From Dehalococcoidia bacterium (GTDB lineage Bacteria > Chloroflexota > Dehalococcoidia > Lucifugimonadales > UBA3495), in NCBI GenBank assembly GCA_022825745.1, contig JAJDWF010000146.1, positions 1 to 43,210 of the forward strand: 43,210 nt of DNA, given 5' to 3'. The notes under the pieces were generated by a model. That model was not told the origin of the DNA, ran no database searches, and was given only the letters and a program-made list of their open reading frames with translations. The translations under genes and the position numbers were made by a program. Below are positions 16,200 through 23,250 of the stretch, in pieces (position 1 is the first letter of the stretch; each line of letters begins with the position of its first letter).

Positions 16200-17054
16200 A
16201 TGATCGTTCGCTCCACCGTGGTTGCCGCCGCTGTCCTCGCGGCCATGCTGCTCGCCCTGGGCTGCGCGCCCGCCGGCCAGCGTTCCGGCGACGCGGAAAA
16301 CACCCTGACGGTATTCGCCGCCGCGTCGCTGGCCGAGTCGTTCCAGGCCCTGGCCACCGCCTTTGAGGACTACCATCCCGGCGTCCGGGTTGCTTTCAAC
16401 TTCGCCGGCAGCCAGACGCTGAGCACGCAGCTGGAACACGGCGCGGAGGCCGACGTTTTCGCCTCCGCCGACTGGCACCAGATGGCGCGCGTGAGCGAGG
16501 CCGGCCTGCTGGGGAATGTGCCTGAGTATTTCGCTGCCAACCGGCTGGTCGTGGTCGCGCCGGCCGACTCCGACGCCGTGCGGACCCTGGACGACCTGGC
16601 GCGTCCCGGCGTGAGCATCGCCATCGCCGCCTACGACGTCCCCGCCGGAGCCTACACCAGCGAGACCCTGACCCTGATGTCCAACGACGTTGCTCATCCC
16701 GCCGGTTTCGCCGCCGCCGTTAAGGCCAACGTGGTCACTAACGAAACCAGCGTGCGTGGCGTCGCTCAGAAAGTCTTCCTCGGTGAGGTGGACGCCGGCA
16801 TCGTGTACGAAACCGATGCCAGGGCCGACCAGTACGCTGGCGCGTTTCGCGTGGTGGAAATCCCCCTGCAATTTAACCCGGCGGCGCAGTACCCCATTGC
16901 CGCGTTGTCCACCACCGACGAACTTGAAACGGCCCTGGAGTTCATCAAGTTCATCCAGGGCGACTCCGGCCAGGCCATCCTGCGGGAGCACGGGTTCGTC
17001 CCGCCGGCCAACATCACCTGCCCGTGCCACGCCGGTGAATCCCGCTCGTCCTGA
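16200..17054 (+). CDS. modA: molybdate ABC transporter substrate-binding lipoprotein
   Basis: ModA captures molybdate outside the membrane and passes it to ModBC. The N-terminus is a lipoprotein signal (hydrophobic stretch ending LALGC, Cys22 being the lipid anchor). The binding fold opens LTVFAAASLAESFQALA, followed by FNFAGSQTLSTQLEHGAEADVFASA, the Ser and Ala positions of which contact the oxyanion; later blocks are VFLGEVDAGIVYETDA and the final FIKFIQGDSGQAIL. Length of 284 is usual. The stop codon lies inside a dispersed repeat (17044-17067), which also encodes the last residues. Molybdenum supply fits molybdoenzymes elsewhere in the genome. Confidence 0.93.
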   Translation: MIVRSTVVAAAVLAAMLLALGCAPAGQRSGDAENTLTVFAAASLAESFQALATAFEDYHPGVRVAFNFAGSQTLSTQLEHGAEADVFASADWHQMARVSEAGLLGNVPEYFAANRLVVVAPADSDAVRTLDDLARPGVSIAIAAYDVPAGAYTSETLTLMSNDVAHPAGFAAAVKANVVTNETSVRGVAQKVFLGEVDAGIVYETDARADQYAGAFRVVEIPLQFNPAAQYPIAALSTTDELETALEFIKFIQGDSGQAILREHGFVPPANITCPCHAGESRSS

Positions 17055-17067
17055 GCCTGTCGAAGGA
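17044..17067 (+). repeat. dispersed CCTGAGCCTGTCGAAGG repeat at the modA/modB junction
   Basis: The sequence CTCGTCCTGAGCCTGTCG-AAGGA matches a widespread short genomic repeat; a variant of it is at 42392-42416 in the opposite direction. Here it supplies the modA stop (TGA at 17052-17054) and the GAAGG that can serve as the modB binding site. Confidence 0.7.
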
Positions 17068-17933
17068 TGCTCCGCCTGACCTGGGAGATTCGGCGTATGT
17101 TCCTGTCGTCGGTCAACGGCAACCGTGGCGCGGTGTTGGGCGCGCTAGCACCGGCGGGTATGGCCGCCACCGTCCTCTACGTGCTGTTCATCGGCCTGCC
17201 CATCCTGGCGCTGCTGGTGCGGGCCGGCCAGGAGGAGGGATTCCTGGCCGGGCTGACCGGCCCCCTGGTGCTGCAAGCCCTGCGCCTCACGGTGGTCACC
17301 AGCGTCATCAGCCTGGTCATCGTGGTGGTGGTGGGAACGCCTTTCGCCCTGCTGCTGGCCCGGCAGGGGCCGACCAGCCGGCTGCTGCGCGTCATAGACA
17401 CGTTTGTGGAGTTGCCCATCGTGCTGCCGCCGGTCGTGGCCGGCGTCGCCATGCTGATGGCCTTCGGGCGCAACGGCATGCTGGGGCCGGCCCTGGCCTC
17501 CGTGGGCGTCACGATCCCGTTCACCACCGTGGCCGTGATATTCGCGCAGATTTTCGTGGCCGCGCCTTTCTATATCAGGGCCGCCCGCATCGGGTTCGCC
17601 GGCGTTGACCCGGCGTATGAAGAAGTTTCGCAGACTTTGGGCGTCTCGCCGTGGCAAACCTTCTGGCGGTTGACCCTGCCCATGGCGCGGCCATCCCTGC
17701 TGACGGGGGCGACGCTGGCCTGGGCCCGGGCCGTGTCCGAGTTCGGCGCGACCATCATGTTCGCCGGCAACCTGACCGGACGCACCCAGACAATGCCGCT
17801 GGCGATAATGACCACCATGGAATCCAGCCTTGGCGCCGCCTTGGCGCTGGCCGCGCTGATGCTGGTCATGTCGGCGCTGTCCCTGGCCTTGCTGAGCTTC
17901 CTGCTCCGGTGCCGGGCGGAGGCATCGCGATGA
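17067..17933 (+). CDS. modB: molybdate ABC transporter permease
   Basis: ModB forms the membrane channel. At least five hydrophobic helices are visible, with the conserved cytoplasmic EAA loop AAxxxGxxxxQTFWRLTLPMARPSLLTG, here starting EEVSQTLGVSPWQTFWRLTL, which docks on ModC. ELPIVLPPVVAGVAML is typical of ModB/CysT permeases. At 288 residues it is longer than many ModB, owing to a 30-residue N-terminal extension; a second possible start is ATG at 17097. The gene begins 12 bases after modA and overlaps modC by four bases (ATGA). Confidence 0.93.
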   Translation: MLRLTWEIRRMFLSSVNGNRGAVLGALAPAGMAATVLYVLFIGLPILALLVRAGQEEGFLAGLTGPLVLQALRLTVVTSVISLVIVVVVGTPFALLLARQGPTSRLLRVIDTFVELPIVLPPVVAGVAMLMAFGRNGMLGPALASVGVTIPFTTVAVIFAQIFVAAPFYIRAARIGFAGVDPAYEEVSQTLGVSPWQTFWRLTLPMARPSLLTGATLAWARAVSEFGATIMFAGNLTGRTQTMPLAIMTTMESSLGAALALAALMLVMSALSLALLSFLLRCRAEASR

Positions 17934-19033
17934 ACGACGCCGCGGTCAAGGGCCAATTCAGCGTCCGCGTCGGCGGCTTCAGTGTCGAACTCGCCTTCGC
18001 GGTGGACGCCGGCAGGGTGCTGGTGCTGTTCGGCCCGTCGGGGGCCGGCAAGACCACCGCGCTGCGCACCATCGCCGGCCTGGCGCGGCCCGAATCCGGT
18101 CGAATCGACATCGCCGGCCGCACCGTGTTCGCCGACAACGACGGCGAGCCGCCCTGCTGGGAGCCGCCCCATCGTCGCGGCGTTGGCTACGTAACCCAGC
18201 AGAACCACCTGTTCCCGCACCTGACGGTGGCGGAGAACATCGCCTACGGCCTGCCCGACCGGCGCGGCGACTCCGCCCACCGGCGGGTGTCCCACCTGAT
18301 TGACCGGCTGCAACTGGCCGGGCTGGAGGACCGTCGGGTCTCGCAACTCTCCGGCGGGCAGCAGCAACGCACGGCACTGGCCCGCGCGCTGGCCCCGTCG
18401 CCCGACCTGCTGCTGCTGGACGAGCCGTTCAGCTCGCTGGACATGGAACTGCGGCGTTCGTTAGGGGCAGAGTTGCGCGCCGCCATCCGGGAACTCAACG
18501 TCCCGGTCATCATGGTAACCCACAGCCGGGAGGAAGCCCTGGCCCTGGGCGACGCGGTGCAGATCATCGACGCCGGCCGGGTGGTCGCGGAAGGGCCGCC
18601 GCTGCACGTGCTGGAGCAGCCGGGCCAGGGCCGGGTCGCCCGGCTCGTGGGTGTGGAGAACCTGCTCCGGATGCAAGTCGCCGCCCGTCTGCCCCAGGAC
18701 GGCACCATGGTGTGCCAGGCCGGTGAACGCGCCCTGGAAACGCCGCTGGCCGATGGCTGCGCCGTCGGCGATGCCGTCACCGTGGGCATCCGCGCCTCCG
18801 ACATCATCCTTGCCGCCGGCCCGCTGCCCCAGTCGTCGGCCCGCAACACCTGGGCCGGCGTGGTGTCCGCCGTCGAGCTGCGCCCGCCCGGCTACGAGGT
18901 GGCGCTGGACTGCGCCGGAACCGTCCTGCGCTGCCACATCACCGGCGCGTCGCTGGACGCCATGGGCATCGCGCCCGGCCAGCCGCTGTGGGCCATTTTC
19001 AAGGCATCGTCCTGTTTCCTGCTCACCGAGTGA
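17930..19033 (+). CDS. modC: molybdate ABC transporter ATP-binding protein
   Basis: ModC powers import. It has Walker A GPSGAGKTT at residues 35-43, the Q-loop YVTQQNHLFPHL, the ABC signature LSGGQQQR, Walker B LLLLDEP and the H-loop VTHSREEA. The last 80 residues (TVGIRASDIILA and a final LWAIFKASS) form a molybdate-binding Mop/TOBE domain, which marks it as ModC rather than a sulfate or iron ATPase. At 367 residues it is of normal size. The ATG overlaps the modB stop (ATGA), indicating coupled translation. Confidence 0.94.
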   Translation: MNDAAVKGQFSVRVGGFSVELAFAVDAGRVLVLFGPSGAGKTTALRTIAGLARPESGRIDIAGRTVFADNDGEPPCWEPPHRRGVGYVTQQNHLFPHLTVAENIAYGLPDRRGDSAHRRVSHLIDRLQLAGLEDRRVSQLSGGQQQRTALARALAPSPDLLLLDEPFSSLDMELRRSLGAELRAAIRELNVPVIMVTHSREEALALGDAVQIIDAGRVVAEGPPLHVLEQPGQGRVARLVGVENLLRMQVAARLPQDGTMVCQAGERALETPLADGCAVGDAVTVGIRASDIILAAGPLPQSSARNTWAGVVSAVELRPPGYEVALDCAGTVLRCHITGASLDAMGIAPGQPLWAIFKASSCFLLTE

Positions 19034-19126
19034 ACCTTCAGGTCAGTGGCCCTTGCCACACCGCCAAAAGCATGGCAATCTCCCTATCCGGTACATTGAT
19101 AGCAACCGCGAGGAGGATCATCACGG

Positions 19127-19789
19127 ATGGCCGGATATAAGGGGATATTATTCGACATGGACGGCGTGCTGGTGGACAGCGAGCCCCTGTTCCACAAGGC
19201 GGTCAACGTCATGGTTGAGCGCTGTGGCGCCGCCCCCATAACCGAGGAAGAAAACAACCGCTACCTGCTGGGCACCACTGTCGAAGAGACCTGGGTGCGG
19301 GTCAAGGAACTGCGCGACGTGCCGCAAACCCCGGCGGAATTGCTGGCCGGCTACAACGAGGTGGTGAAAGAGGTGCTGCGTTCCGACCTGGTCGCTCGCC
19401 CCGGCGTGCGCGATCTGATCGCCGAGGCCCAGCGCCGCGGCCTGCCCGTCGCCGTCGCGTCGTCATCGCTCCGGGAGTGGGTGAACCTCAAGCTGTCCGT
19501 GATCGGGCTGACCGACGCTTTCCCCGTCCGGCTGGGCGGCGATGACATCGAGAACGGCAAGCCGGCGCCCGACATCTACATCAAGGCGGCCCGGCTCATC
19601 GGCCTGGAAGCCACCGAGTGCATCGCCATCGAGGACTCGCCCATCGGACTGGCTGCGGCCTCCGCCTCCGGCGCGTACACCGTCTGCACCCTCACCGACT
19701 CGACCCGCCACCTGGATTTGTCGGCCGCCGACGTCATCCTCGAAAACCTGGAGGAATTCGACTACGGCCTGCTTGCGGAAGGCCCCTAA
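19127..19789 (+). CDS. HAD-superfamily phosphatase, beta-phosphoglucomutase-like
   Basis: The enzyme belongs to the HAD subfamily IA with the four motifs in place: DMDGVLVDSEP near the start (nucleophile and acid Asp), ASSS (motif II), the Lys of GKPAPDIY (motif III) and IEDSPIG (motif IV acid residues). The helical cap lies between motifs I and II. Substrate cannot be told; phosphoglucomutase or phosphoglycolate-type phosphatase are the usual options. A GAGGAGG site precedes the ATG. Its TAA stop overlaps by three bases the TAG of the convergent SCO1664-family gene. Confidence 0.9.
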   Translation: MAGYKGILFDMDGVLVDSEPLFHKAVNVMVERCGAAPITEEENNRYLLGTTVEETWVRVKELRDVPQTPAELLAGYNEVVKEVLRSDLVARPGVRDLIAEAQRRGLPVAVASSSLREWVNLKLSVIGLTDAFPVRLGGDDIENGKPAPDIYIKAARLIGLEATECIAIEDSPIGLAAASASGAYTVCTLTDSTRHLDLSAADVILENLEEFDYGLLAEGP

Positions 19790-20520
19790 CCCCGTCGTCG
19801 CCGGCGCAGCCCCGGTATTCCGGGGAAAACCCCTTCCTGCAACACCCATTGCAGCCGCTGCATCAGCGCTTGCGCCTCCTCGGCGTCCAGCAGCGTCAGC
19901 AGTTCCGCCACGTCGCCGGTGGGCGCAAGCAGTTGGCCGCAGAGCCGGCGCAGGGGTTCCAGCAACCGGTCGGGTATGGGTTCCTCGCCGAAGTCCCAGA
20001 TCACCGTGCGGATCTTGGTGTCGGCGTGGAACGTCAGCCCCTGGTCGATGCCCCACAGCTTGCCGTCGTAGCCCCGCAGCACGTGGTTGGCCTTGCGGTC
20101 GGTGTTGTTGGCCACCAGGTCGAAGCAACACATCATCCTGAGCTGGTCGGCGTCGGATTCGTCCAGGCTGTCCCGGGATATGGTGTAATAGTTCTCCTTG
20201 GGGTCGTGATCGACGAAAAGCTGGGCCGACCCGACGCCGTGCGGCCCGTCCCGAATCACCGTGAGGGGAATGAAGTCCCAGCCCAGTATCCGGCTCAGCA
20301 GGTAGGCCGCGCACTCACGCTTGAACAGGGTGCCGCTGGGAAAGTCCCAAAGGGGAATTTCACCCTTGCGCGGCTTGTAGATCGCGTGCCCGTTGCGGCC
20401 GTCCAGTTCCAGCTCAGCCAGGAACGTGTAGTTGGAACCGTGGGGCGTCAGCTCCCAACTGAGGAACTCGCCGCGGGACAACAGGTCAAGGTCGGAAGGT
20501 TCGACTTCGGACACGAGCAA
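19786..20520 (-). CDS. SCO1664-family protein (kinase-like fold), 244 aa
   Basis: The protein resembles the SCO1664 family of Actinobacteria and Chloroflexota, distantly related to phosphatidylinositol 3/4-kinases and HipA. Visible blocks are HAIYKPRKGEIPLWDF with the putative ATP-binding Lys, ECAAYLLSRILGWDFIP, MMCCFDLVANNTDRKANH (catalytic-loop-like D and N, D-x3-N-N-x-D) and LWGIDQGLTFH (metal-binding D). The function is unknown; a small-molecule or protein kinase is inferred from these residues. It follows the DUF3090 gene by 18 bases, the same pairing as in Actinobacteria. Confidence 0.85.
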   Translation of the reverse strand: MLVSEVEPSDLDLLSRGEFLSWELTPHGSNYTFLAELELDGRNGHAIYKPRKGEIPLWDFPSGTLFKRECAAYLLSRILGWDFIPLTVIRDGPHGVGSAQLFVDHDPKENYYTISRDSLDESDADQLRMMCCFDLVANNTDRKANHVLRGYDGKLWGIDQGLTFHADTKIRTVIWDFGEEPIPDRLLEPLRRLCGQLLAPTGDVAELLTLLDAEEAQALMQRLQWVLQEGVFPGIPGLRRRRRG

Positions 20521-20538
20521 ACTGGGCCGGCGTTCCGG

Positions 20539-21072
20539 CTAGCCGGTTTCAAATACCGCGTGGCCGTTGGCGCGGACGCACTGGTGGCCGTCCGGGTCAA
20601 TCGGCGCGCCGCACAGGAAGCACGGGGGACGCCCCGAGGCGCAGATGCGCAACGCCTCGTCGGCCAGATCGGAACACTGCGTCATCGTCATCCAGAAACT
20701 GACCGAAGTTTGCGCTCCGGCGTCCGGATCATCCTCATCGCCTTCAAAGGCGTGCAGGACAAAGCAATTGGCGTCCTGGTCATACTGCAATTGCATCTGG
20801 CGCGCGTGGAAGTCCTGTTCCAGTGGATCGCCAGTCCACGGCGCTTCGCCGGGGGTACTGTCCTTGGACTGGGCGTCCTCGCCCAACTGCTTCACTGCCT
20901 GCTGCAGATACAGGCCCAACTGGAAAAGCTGCTCCTTCTCAAGCCAGATGTAAGACTGCGCCCGGCCTGCCTCGGCGACCAAACGAAAGGTGCGCCGGCC
21001 CGGGCGTCCGAAGGTCTCCGCGGTCACCGACTGGGCTGCGCCAAGCTTGTATCGTGCTTCCCGCTCTGCCAT
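20539..21072 (-). CDS. DUF3090 family protein, 177 aa
   Basis: This conserved protein of unknown function is paired with SCO1664-type genes in many Actinobacteria and Chloroflexota. The core has a beta-rich domain (RTFRLVAEAGRAQSYIWLEKEQ, in two parts) and a C-terminal zinc-ribbon-like segment with three Cys and two His: PPCFLCGAPIDPDGHQC and then RANGH. Length and motifs match the family. It overlaps nothing and lies 42 bases after the membrane protein gene in the same direction. Confidence 0.88.
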   Translation of the reverse strand: MAEREARYKLGAAQSVTAETFGRPGRRTFRLVAEAGRAQSYIWLEKEQLFQLGLYLQQAVKQLGEDAQSKDSTPGEAPWTGDPLEQDFHARQMQLQYDQDANCFVLHAFEGDEDDPDAGAQTSVSFWMTMTQCSDLADEALRICASGRPPCFLCGAPIDPDGHQCVRANGHAVFETG

Positions 21073-21114
21073 GCCGTTATGATAGTCGGCAACCCACGGA
21101 CTGGCAAGGGCCGT

Positions 21115-21531
21115 CTAACTGCCGGATGAACCGTTGCGGGCACTGGGGGGCGGTTCCGTGAAAGGCTCGCCCCTGGCCTCGGCTTCCATCCTGCGCCGGT
21201 TCCATCCTTCCCACGCTGCGTTGGCTTCCGCTCGGGCCTCCCGTTGCTTTTTCTCCAAGTACAACCAGCCGAAAACCATAACCACTCCTTCCACGACGAT
21301 CGGGCTGACTAGCGCCCAGAACACGGCGGCGCGCGTCGTGTCTTCCATTATCAACGATGGCGCTTGACGCCAACTCGGATTGTGTCCATCAAGGACGTGG
21401 ATGTATGTGTAAAAGATCAACGTGGCGACGAAGCAAACGCTGAACGTCCAGAAATGCGGCCTGACCCGTTCTGCGGGCACGCCGAGGAAGGACACCCATT
21501 GCCGTTCGCCGCTCCTCTCCCTCTGGTTCAT
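21115..21531 (-). CDS. uncharacterised membrane protein, 138 aa
   Basis: No family recognised. Two membrane helices are predicted, near residues 30-46 (FSVCFVATLIFYTYIHVL) and 71-92 (FWALVSPIVVEGVVMVFGWL), followed by a charged helix (EKKQREARAEANAAWEGW) and a disordered tail. It lies between comM and the DUF3090 gene with short gaps (37 and 42 bases), so it is likely part of one transcript. The start has a GGGGTGAG site upstream. Confidence 0.7.
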   Translation of the reverse strand: MNQRERSGERQWVSFLGVPAERVRPHFWTFSVCFVATLIFYTYIHVLDGHNPSWRQAPSLIMEDTTRAAVFWALVSPIVVEGVVMVFGWLYLEKKQREARAEANAAWEGWNRRRMEAEARGEPFTEPPPSARNGSSGS

Positions 21532-21568
21532 ATGCTACTCACCCCGGATGCTCTCCGCAAGTAATCGT

Positions 21569-23101
21569 TCAGCCCAGCCCCCGGGCGCGGTATTGCAGGG
21601 CTTCCGCCAGGTGCGCCGGTCCGATCCGTTCCTCCTCCGCCAGGTCGGCTATCGTCTGCGCCACCTTGACCACCCTATGCAACGCCCGCGCCGACAGGTC
21701 CAGCGTTTGGGCGGCCCGCTGCAATAGCGCCTCGGTGTCGTCCTGTAAGGCGCAGTACTCCCAGATCTTCGACCCCGCCATCTCCGCATTTGAGAACGCC
21801 GCAGTTTCATCATCATTGCTGAACCGCCGTTCCTGGACCGCCCGCGCCGCCAGCACCCGCTCCCGCGCCGCCGCCGACGGTTCCGTTTCCGCCTGCGCCA
21901 GCAGGCTGTCGTACTCCACCGGCGGCACTTCCACGAATATGTCGATGCGCTCCAGCAGCGGCCCGCTGATCCGGCGCTGGTAGCGCGCCACCGCCGACGG
22001 GCTGCACACGCACTGCTTGCGCGGATGCGTGGCGTACCCGCATGGGCACGGATTCATCGCCGCCACCAGCATGAAACTGGCCGGATACGTCACCGTGCCG
22101 CTGACCCTGGTGATGGTCACCGTCTTGTCCTCCAGCGGTTGCCGCAGCGATTCCAGCAGCGCGTGCCCGAACTCCGGCAACTCGTCCAGGAACAGCACTC
22201 CCCGATGGCTCAGCGTGATCTCGCCGGGACGCAGCATCCGGCCGCCGCCCACCAGTCCGGCGTTGGATATGGTGTAGTGCGGCGCGCGGAAGGGACGCTG
22301 CGCGATCAGCGGGCTGTCCGGCGGCAGGTTCCCGCTCACGCTGTAAATCTTGGTGACCTCCAGCGCTTCGTCGGGCGTCAGGTACGGCAGGATGCCCGGC
22401 AGCGCCCGCGCCAGCAGCGTCTTGCCGGAGCCGGGCGGCCCGCTGAACAGGATGTTGTGAAACCCGGCCGCCGCCACCTCCAGCGCCCGCTTGGCGTGGT
22501 CCTGGCCGCGAATGTGGCACAGGTCGGTGTTGTCCGGCGGGTTGCGGTTGCCGTTGAGATAGACCCCGCTGTGCGGGTACGGCGCGATCACCGTCTCGCC
22601 CTGCAGGTGCGCCAGGAGTTGCGCCAGCGTAGCCACCGGATAGACCTGCATCCCGTCCACCAGCGCCGCCTCCGCCGCGTCCACCGCCGGCACGTACACC
22701 GCGCGGATGCCCTGCTCGCGCGCCACCCACACCATGGGCAGGATGCCGGCGGTGTGGCGCAGCCCGCCGTCCAGCGACAGTTCTCCCAGGAAGATGGCCG
22801 GCTCGGCGGGCGGCGCGGCCTGCCCGGTGCTGAACAGTATGCCGGCGGCGATGGGCAGGTCGTAGGCCGGCCCCGCCTTCTTCAAGTCCGCCGGCGCCAG
22901 GTTCACGGTGATGCGGCGCATGGGAAACTCGCAGCCGCTGTTGCGCAGCGCGGCCCGCACCCGCTCCTTGGCCTCCTGCACCGCCGTATCCGGCAGCCCC
23001 ACGATGTGAAAAGCGGGCAGGCCCGGCGAAATATCGGTCTCCGCCTGTATGATCTGGCCGTCCAATCCGACCACCGCGCAAGTTTGAGCTGTTGCCAACA
23101 T
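21569..23101 (-). CDS. comM: ComM/YifB-family magnesium-chelatase-like AAA+ ATPase
   Basis: ComM helicases promote branch migration during natural transformation and integration of foreign DNA. The N-terminal Lon-protease-like ChlI domain (VGLPDTAVQEAKERVRAA, then RRITVNLAPADLKK) is followed by the AAA+ core: Walker A GPPGSGKT near residue 220, Walker B GVLFLDELPEF, sensor region AAMNPCPCG with the zinc-like Cys cluster (CPCGYATHPRKQCVC) and the arginine-finger/sensor 2 domain at the C-terminus. At 510 residues it is full length. An AAGGAG site lies 6 bases before the ATG. Its presence fits DNA uptake, in line with the acquired genes to its right. Confidence 0.94.
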   Translation of the reverse strand: MLATAQTCAVVGLDGQIIQAETDISPGLPAFHIVGLPDTAVQEAKERVRAALRNSGCEFPMRRITVNLAPADLKKAGPAYDLPIAAGILFSTGQAAPPAEPAIFLGELSLDGGLRHTAGILPMVWVAREQGIRAVYVPAVDAAEAALVDGMQVYPVATLAQLLAHLQGETVIAPYPHSGVYLNGNRNPPDNTDLCHIRGQDHAKRALEVAAAGFHNILFSGPPGSGKTLLARALPGILPYLTPDEALEVTKIYSVSGNLPPDSPLIAQRPFRAPHYTISNAGLVGGGRMLRPGEITLSHRGVLFLDELPEFGHALLESLRQPLEDKTVTITRVSGTVTYPASFMLVAAMNPCPCGYATHPRKQCVCSPSAVARYQRRISGPLLERIDIFVEVPPVEYDSLLAQAETEPSAAARERVLAARAVQERRFSNDDETAAFSNAEMAGSKIWEYCALQDDTEALLQRAAQTLDLSARALHRVVKVAQTIADLAEEERIGPAHLAEALQYRARGLG

Positions 23102-23237
23102 ATCGACTCCTTGTATGTCCTGGTGAACCGTGTATCGAACAAATTTTCCGAAACACTATCATACAGAACGTAAGAGCGCAATAACGGGCCGTCACCAATT
23201 CGGGTCCGTTGCGGTTGGCCCCCGTTCTCCTATCGGC

Positions 23238-23243
23238 TACAAT
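23238..23243 (+). promoter_or_regulatory. -10 box of a leaderless promoter for the type IIG gene
   Basis: TACAAT ends 7 bases before the ATG at 23251, so transcription should start at or next to the start codon. No binding site is present. Confidence 0.5.
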
Positions 23244-23250
23244 CAGCCCG

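Noticed and set aside
19786-20520. HipA toxin
   Set aside because: The kinase-like residues are shared at a distance, but there is no HipB partner, and the DUF3090 neighbour marks the SCO1664 family.
22025-23173. Long open frame on the plus strand opposite comM
   Set aside because: It is the antisense of a full, motif-rich comM gene; its translation is His/Arg/Gln-rich low complexity, as expected from GC-rich codon bias. The same holds for the frames opposite the MFS gene (14486-16135), the FAD oxidase (10095-11468) and the antiporter (4311-5605).
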